Assembly (NCBI GenBank): GCA_003250455.1
Contig: QKGK01000498.1
Span: 1-14,539, forward strand
Length of the DNA stretch: 14,539 bases
DNA from: Chloroflexota bacterium
GTDB taxonomy: Bacteria; Chloroflexota; Anaerolineae; Anaerolineales; UBA11579
Reading direction: 5' to 3'
The notes under the pieces: generated by a model
Database searches by the model: none
What the model was told of the DNA's origin: nothing
The model's input: only the letters and a program-made list of their open reading frames with translations
Made by a program: the position numbers and the translations under genes
Shown: in pieces, positions 11,901-14,539 of the stretch
How positions within the stretch are numbered: position 1 is the stretch's first letter
How the letters are laid out: each line of letters opens with the position of its first letter

Positions 11901-14539
11901 TCAAGCAGGCCGAGCTCTTCTCGGCGGTACGGGACCACTTCGGGATTCAACGCCGCGAAGATCTGATGCTGGTCGAATACAACACGCTGCATAAGGTAGT
12001 AAGCTTCGTCCAGGATTCCTTTGAAGAAGTTGCCCCCGTTCCTGTCCAGGAGCAAGCCCCTCAACCGGAACAAAGCCCGGCTGCAGTTACATCTACACCT
12101 GAACCAGTGCACCAACAAGCTGAAACGCATTCAGACGCTGTCCAACCAGCTGAAGAAGAGATCAAGGCTTTCCTCCTCGATCTGGTCAGCGAGAAAACCG
12201 GCTACCCCTCTGAGATCCTCGAAATGGATCTGGATCTGGAAGCCGACCTGGGTATTGACACTGTCAAGCAGGCGGAGCTCTTCTCTGCTGTGCGAGACCA
12301 CTTCGGTATTCCGCGCCGCGAAGACCTGATGCTGGTCGATTACAACACCTTACAAAAAGTAGTTGGCTTCGTCCAGGATTCTTTTGAACAGGAAGAAAAA
12401 CAACCGCCAGAAACCTCTCAAATTGAGGAATCCACCCCTGTCGAAGTACCTGCAACTACAGAGGAAATTTCCGGGGAAGATACCCAACCCATTCCACGGA
12501 AAATCCCCGTACCGATGCTGCGGCCCCGCCTGGATCTGTGCATCCCTACAAATATCAAGTTAAATTCAGAAAGCCGTATTCTGGTTATCGAGGATCAAAC
12601 CGGCGTCTCAGATGAGCTTGTCAATCAGTTGATCTCCCGCCAGGTACAGGTTTTAAAACTGGGCGCAGCAGACTTAAACAATGTTGAAGAAACCATTCAA
12701 CTCTGGCTGGAACAGGGACCAATCCATGGCGTCTACTTCCTCCCCTCCCTGGATCAGGAAACACCCCTGCACGCCCTCACACCAAAAGATTGGCATGCAC
12801 ACCTCAACCAAACTGTCTATACCCTCTTCCATGTAATGAAAGCACTCCCTGAAGATGCCTTCCTGATCTCTGCAAGCAACACCGGCGGATTGCATGGCTA
12901 TACGAAAAACGAGATTTTCAGTACCGGCGGGGGAGTGAGCGGCTTTACCAAATCGCTCCAGCTCGAACGCCCCAAATCGCTCGCCAAAGTGGTGGATTTC
13001 CACCCACAGGAAGAACCCCTGTTTATCGCACAACAGCTGGTCGCAGAAACCCTGGCAGACCCGGCTGTTGTAGAAGTTGGCGTTGAACACGGCCAGCGGT
13101 ACGGAATTGCTGTTACCGAACAGCCCTGGAATGAGCAAGCCAGCAATCCCCTTCCCCAAAAGGGCGTCTTTTTGGTCACCGGAGGGACTGGTGGGATCAC
13201 CCTGCCAATCGTCAAAGACCTGGCACGCCAAACCCACGGGCGTTTCTTCCTTACCGGGCGGTCCCCCCTTCCAGACCCCAACAGCCGGGAACTGGCAATC
13301 TTGCACTCATCAGGCCAGGAAGGGCTGCAGCAAGCCTGGATGGAAAAACTGCAGGCTGAGGGCCAAAAGTTCACCCCGATCGAACTGCGCAGCAAAGTGG
13401 AACGCTTTGCTAGGGCCGCAGCAACCCTGGATGCGCTTGAAGAGATCAAACAGCTTGGCGGGGCGGTCAAATATCTAGTAGCAGAGGTTACCAATGCTGC
13501 AGATATGGATCAGGTGGTCGATACAGTATTGTCTGAAACCGGTCAAATCGACGTTCTCATCCATGCTGCCGGTGTCGAACGCAGCCGCAAGCTGCCCAAG
13601 AAACCAATCGATGAATTTGTCCAGACCATGGACGTGAAAGCTAGCGGGTTCTTCTACCTTTACGAAAGCCTACGCAATCGGGATGCGCTTCCCCGGGAGA
13701 TCATTTTGTTCTCCTCCATCGCCGGAAGGTTCGGCAATAACGGGCAAACTGATTATTCTGCCGCCAACGACCTGATCAGTAAGATGGGTGTTGCCATCCA
13801 ACAGCAGCATCCCGGTACCCGGGTGACCACCATTGACTGGGGTCCGTGGGCGGAAGTCGGTATGGCCAGCAGAGGTTCCACTCCCCGACTGATGGCTTTT
13901 GCGGGCATCGAAATGCTGCCTCCAACGCAGGCCTCCAGGCTGGTATACCAGGAGATCACCCAGAATGGTGGCGGCGAGGTGATTTTTGCCGGTTCTCTGG
14001 GCGTGATGGAAGACCAGCTTACCGAAAAAGACACATTGGACTTGAATGCCGCCAATAACGCCCTTCGCAGTGGGAATCCACCGCACCTCATGTTGAGTGA
14101 GATCACCGGGTATGATCAAAAGAACGGCGCCACTTTCGAGGTCACCCTTGACCCCGCCAAAGAGCCCTTCCTCAAAGACCATGCAATCAACGGCACCCCT
14201 TTGCTGCCTGGCGTGATGGGCATTGAAGGCTTTTCGGTCGCCGCCCAGCACATTGTCTCTGCACTCAGCGCCACCAAACCAACCGGCCTGAGAGTGACCG
14301 AACTGGAGGACGTTGAATTCACCAATCCGTTCAAGTTTTTCAGGAACGAACCCCGGCACATCATCTGGAGAGCATTTCCAACCCGGAGTTCGCGCGGTTT
14401 GGATGTGAAAGTGTTGATGGAATCGCTCAATCCTTCCCGCCTGGAACAGGAACCGAAACCGATTCAGCACTTCACTGGCCGCGTCCACCTCACAGCAAGA
14501 CCTGACGAAACCAACGATGTATTTGCTCCTCCTCCTAAC
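5987..14539 (+). CDS. PfaA-like polyketide/PUFA-type megasynthase, KS-AT-KS-ACPx5-KR-DH (3' end missing)
   Basis: One frame is open for 2,851 codons to the window edge, translated by hand without a stop. Domains by residue: KS1 5-470; linker; AT 604-905; KS2 966-1477; linker; five ACPs at about 1566-1650, 1690-1772, 1812-1891, 1933-2012 and 2054-2133; Pro/Glu/Thr-rich linker; KR about 2170-2680; DH from about 2700, incomplete. The general plan matches PfaA of marine PUFA synthases (KS-MAT-tandem ACPs-KR-DH) but adds KS2. KS1, AT, KS2 and KR have their catalytic residues; the ACPs do not have the usual serine. It should act in the cytosol, extending an acyl chain with malonyl-type units, with KR and DH modifying the beta-carbon. 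The enoyl reductase and other subunits are not in view. The product is unknown: long-chain polyunsaturated lipid, hydrocarbon or glycolipid chain are all possible. The divergent acyl-CoA carboxylase is a plausible source of extender. Confidence 0.93.
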   Translation, partial: MDIKTAVAIVGIGAVMPDATNANQFWQNILNKKYSIGEVPANRWLPDLFYHPDPNVPDKTYSKIGGWVNDFKFNPFEWGIMIPPRVLDNMDDGQKWAIAASHEALVDYGFPERALDSERVAVILGNAMAGEHHYQTNLRIHAPEFSKALSELPSFQSLPADVQKSLLEGMLSNIHNSTPQINEDTMPGELSNIIAGRVANVFNFGGANFVTDAACASSLAALQSAVEGLIFHKFDAVLTGGIDRNMGAGSFVKFSKVGALSPDGSRPYAAGANGFVMGEGAAVFLLKRLDDAERDGDKIYAVIRGIGSSSDGKGKGITAPNPIGQERAVTRAWKSAGVNPASVGLIEGHGTSTRVGDRVEIQSLAKVFKEFGLPNQSVGLGSVKSNIGHLKSAAGAAGLFKAVYALDQKLLPPSVNFNTPNPEVNFSDMPFFVVTEQQPWERPVGEIRRAGVSSFGFGGTNFHVVLEEYVPGVSNQASFSIPEQRGQAQNISEQIASEVTMTETAPQPLTPNFVFLGETSAAELKVKLSVILEQAQKGSLPESQTPERVDLEQPERMVISYSSAEDLIKKAEKAISGLEDDANTPWNAFTARGIYRGSGVPGKIAFLFPGQGSQYANMLKDLADTYPVVQQTFDEADRIMTPLLGKPLTEYIFTDNPTEENILAMEEALKDTTITQPAMLAANIAILRLLAQNNIHPDALIGHSLGEYAALVASGALTFEEALEVVSARGHAMAALKVEDNGCMAAVLAPIEEVQKIIDSVDGYVVLANVNSPVQSVIGGNVAAVEEAIEKFKDAGLQAKIIPVSHAFHTRIVAPAADILRKMIEKTDLKIPALPIAANVTGETYPQDRAEIVNMLSEHIASPVQFVKGIRTLYQSGCRIFIESGPKRVLNSLANDILKEFEDTTVIATNHPRKGGVDSFHEALCQCYALGLGFEKPVPAPAEIEIAVPATVEEPEVVVESSTTPQKITGSVVISGAGLGLPGRTHHVFSDDNIERILNGENFIEPLPMETREEMLAKKVTRLEKSDAGAQMIVLDDLDQTIKLAGQQGEFDLAEEFGVPADRVAALDISTQLAIAAGIEALRDAGIPLVMHYKQTSTGSYLPKRWMLPPSLADETGVIFGSAFPGLDQLSSEAERYFEHKQAKDQIEQFTQILALTSEENTDLRQTLQEKIAKLEAQLNRLDYHFDRKFIFRVLNMGHSQFAEYIGARGPNTALNAACATTTHAISIAEDWIRTGRCKRVLIVAGDDVTGGSLVNWVGTGLLATGATTTEGDLHQAALPFDRRRNGMIIGMGAAGLVVESEDSVRERGMQGIVEVLATDTANSAFHGTRLEVNHVSQIMQRLVDVAEKRFGLSRTALARKTMFMSHETYTPARGGSAAAEIEALKSTFGQSADEILIANTKGFTGHTMGVGIEDVVAVKALEFGIVPPIANINYEFEPDPQLGDLKLSHGGPADVQYALRLGAGFGSQISMTLLRKIPGIANRVNQPVYQQWLSAISGYAQVELETEKRTLRIKDRGVPEQIPAPSQWHYGQGPSLWAEYSHIEEAQESPIVIDVAQPAPVIAAELPTEEEVKTFLLNLVSEKTGYPIEILDMEIDLEADLGIDTVKQAELFSSIREHFGIPKREDLQLVDYNTLQKVVDFVLDSLAETNQPATVQTSTQQPETSEIQVSAESTTPQETQTPVPAAAQPTEEEVKTFLLNLVSEKTGYPIEILDMEIDLEADLGIDTVKQAELFSSIREHFGIPKREDLQLVDYNTLQKVVDFVLDSLAETGQSAAVQTTTQQPKTSEIQVSAESTTAQEAQTPAPTAVQPTEEVIKAFLLDLVSEKTGYPTEILEMDLDLEADLGIDTVKQAELFSAVRDHFGIPRREDLMLVDYNTLQKVVGFVQDSFGELVPVLVQEQAPQQEQRPIASTPAPEPVKVQAEASLNGTQPAEEEIKAFLLDLVSEKIGYPTEILEMDLDLEADLGIDTVKQAELFSAVRDHFGIQRREDLMLVEYNTLHKVVSFVQDSFEEVAPVPVQEQAPQPEQSPAAVTSTPEPVHQQAETHSDAVQPAEEEIKAFLLDLVSEKTGYPSEILEMDLDLEADLGIDTVKQAELFSAVRDHFGIPRREDLMLVDYNTLQKVVGFVQDSFEQEEKQPPETSQIEESTPVEVPATTEEISGEDTQPIPRKIPVPMLRPRLDLCIPTNIKLNSESRILVIEDQTGVSDELVNQLISRQVQVLKLGAADLNNVEETIQLWLEQGPIHGVYFLPSLDQETPLHALTPKDWHAHLNQTVYTLFHVMKALPEDAFLISASNTGGLHGYTKNEIFSTGGGVSGFTKSLQLERPKSLAKVVDFHPQEEPLFIAQQLVAETLADPAVVEVGVEHGQRYGIAVTEQPWNEQASNPLPQKGVFLVTGGTGGITLPIVKDLARQTHGRFFLTGRSPLPDPNSRELAILHSSGQEGLQQAWMEKLQAEGQKFTPIELRSKVERFARAAATLDALEEIKQLGGAVKYLVAEVTNAADMDQVVDTVLSETGQIDVLIHAAGVERSRKLPKKPIDEFVQTMDVKASGFFYLYESLRNRDALPREIILFSSIAGRFGNNGQTDYSAANDLISKMGVAIQQQHPGTRVTTIDWGPWAEVGMASRGSTPRLMAFAGIEMLPPTQASRLVYQEITQNGGGEVIFAGSLGVMEDQLTEKDTLDLNAANNALRSGNPPHLMLSEITGYDQKNGATFEVTLDPAKEPFLKDHAINGTPLLPGVMGIEGFSVAAQHIVSALSATKPTGLRVTELEDVEFTNPFKFFRNEPRHIIWRAFPTRSSRGLDVKVLMESLNPSRLEQEPKPIQHFTGRVHLTARPDETNDVFAPPPN
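5999..7396 (+). other. Domain: ketosynthase 1 (PfaA-type)
   Basis: Residues 5-470 of the megasynthase. The sequence opens with VAIVGIGAVMPDA. The catalytic triad is Cys215 in DAACASSLAAL, His349 in EGHGTSTRVGD and His389 in NIGHLKSAAGAAG. The C-terminal signature GFGGTNFHVVLEE closes the domain. DAACASS instead of the DTACSSS of modular PKSs matches the PUFA-synthase/HglE group. Predicted to be fully active in decarboxylative condensation. Confidence 0.93.
7796..8701 (+). other. Domain: acyltransferase, malonyl-type
   Basis: Residues 604-905. FLFPGQGSQY (606-615) is the N-terminal signature, GHSLGEYAAL carries the nucleophile Ser704, and VSHAFHT holds HAFH (806-809) with His809 as the likely catalytic base. 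HAFH rather than YASH points to malonyl-CoA as substrate in known modular PKSs; transfer of that rule to this family is inference. The domain closes with FIESGPKRVLNSL. Confidence 0.9.
8882..10417 (+). other. Domain: second, divergent ketosynthase with internal coiled coil
   Basis: Residues 966-1477, about 510 residues against the usual 420 or so. VVISGAGLGLPG starts it. A KS triad is visible: Cys1219 in NAACATTTHA, His1367 in SHETYTPARGGSA (where canonical KSs have EAHGTGT) and His1407 in NTKGFTGHTMGVGIED (canonical KxxxGHxxxAAG). The C-terminal GAGFGSQ replaces GFGGTN. Because Cys is retained, it is not a chain-length-factor-type KS, which would lack it. A Glu/Gln/Lys-rich helical stretch at about 1133-1183, with heptad-like leucines (LRQTLQEKIAKLEAQLNRL), is inserted before the active-site half and may mediate pairing. 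Its donor and acceptor are unknown. Confidence 0.82.
10682..12385 (+). repeat. Five tandem ACP repeats, all with Thr at the attachment site
   Basis: ACPs lie at about 10682-10936, 11054-11302, 11420-11659, 11783-12022 and 12146-12385. Each has a four-helix carrier pattern ending in DYNTLQKVV or a close variant. The prosthetic-group motif reads DLGIDTVKQAELF in all five, with Thr1606, Thr1728, Thr1850, Thr1971 and Thr2092 in the place of Ser (PUFA-synthase consensus LGIDSIKRVE). Spacing is 122, 122, 121 and 121 residues. Units 1-2 (EILDMEIDLEADL, IREHFGIPKREDLQL) and units 3-5 (EILEMDLDLEADL, VRDHFGIPRREDLML) form two subfamilies. Linkers follow the same split: QVSAESTT after ACP1 and ACP2, VQEQAPQ after ACP3 and ACP4. 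Long stretches are identical at the DNA level, showing recent duplication or gene conversion. Confidence 0.92.
12494..14026 (+). other. Domain: ketoreductase (SDR type, with structural half)
   Basis: Residues about 2170-2680. The first part (to about 2390) is a degenerate structural Rossmann half. The catalytic half starts with VFLVTGGTGGIT (2394-2405), an NADPH-binding loop. Residues in SDR positions are Lys2551 (DVKASG), Ser2576/Ser2577 (LFSSIAGRFGN), Tyr2590 (DYSAAND) and Asn2594. The HAAGVERSRKL block fits the NNAG-equivalent strand. It should reduce the beta-keto group with NADPH. Confidence 0.9.
14084..14539 (+). other. Domain: start of a hot-dog dehydratase (cut by window)
   Basis: From about residue 2700 to the edge. 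FLKDHAINGTPLLPGVMG contains the HxxxG-type motif with His2732 and Gly2736, followed by PLLPGV, as in PKS dehydratases and the PfaA C-terminal DH-like region. The second half with the catalytic Asp is not in the window, so activity cannot be judged. Confidence 0.8.

Noticed and set aside
10961..12130. A 389-codon open frame on the minus strand across the ACP array
   Set aside because: It is the antisense shadow of the repeated ACPs. Its own sequence is just the mirror of the five-fold repeat, it has no recognisable family, and the plus frame has clear ACP motifs.
12674..14488. Minus-strand frames of about 200-270 codons opposite KR and DH
   Set aside because: Antisense to conserved KR and DH motifs (GGTGGIT, YSAAN, HxxxG); no domain content of their own.

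Overview
The window holds the left flank and most of a very large, lipid- or polyketide-type megasynthase gene, with a divergently transcribed biotin-dependent acyl-CoA carboxylase operon beside it. Moderate base composition, the carboxylase set, a DUF1786 protein and a PfaA-like synthase fit an anaerobic bacterium. Chloroflexota (Anaerolineae-like) is my best guess, but it rests on general family distribution and is tentative. No rRNA, tRNA, CRISPR array, insertion sequence or phage gene is visible.

Minus strand, right to left: 4080-5654 encodes an acyl-CoA carboxylase carboxyltransferase (PccB-like). It is followed closely by a biotin carboxylase (2545-4041). A clear intrinsic terminator (2491-2520) then precedes a biotin carboxyl carrier protein (1948-2433). 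After a 137-base gap containing a candidate extended -10 promoter come a small lipoprotein (1364-1810) and a DUF1786 protein (202-1338), probably co-transcribed. At the left edge is the start of a VOC/glyoxalase-fold protein (1-128), cut by the window.

Plus strand: a single frame is open without a stop from ATG 5987 to the end of the window (2,851 codons, 3' end missing). I translated it by hand throughout. Domain order is KS1 - AT - KS2 - five tandem ACPs - KR - start of DH. This is the PfaA layout of polyunsaturated fatty acid (PUFA) synthases with an additional, apparently catalytic ketosynthase between the AT and the ACPs. Each of the five ACPs has threonine where the phosphopantetheine-bearing serine normally sits (GIDTVKQAEL). 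This concerted change is the most surprising feature of the window. The remaining subunits (enoyl reductase, further DH/KS, phosphopantetheinyl transferase) would be expected beyond position 14539.

Likely logic (inference): the carboxylase makes malonyl-CoA or a related extender, the AT (HAFH motif, malonyl type) loads it, and the synthase builds a long acyl chain with KR and DH processing. The 332-base divergent intergenic region carries several short dyads that could coordinate both directions.
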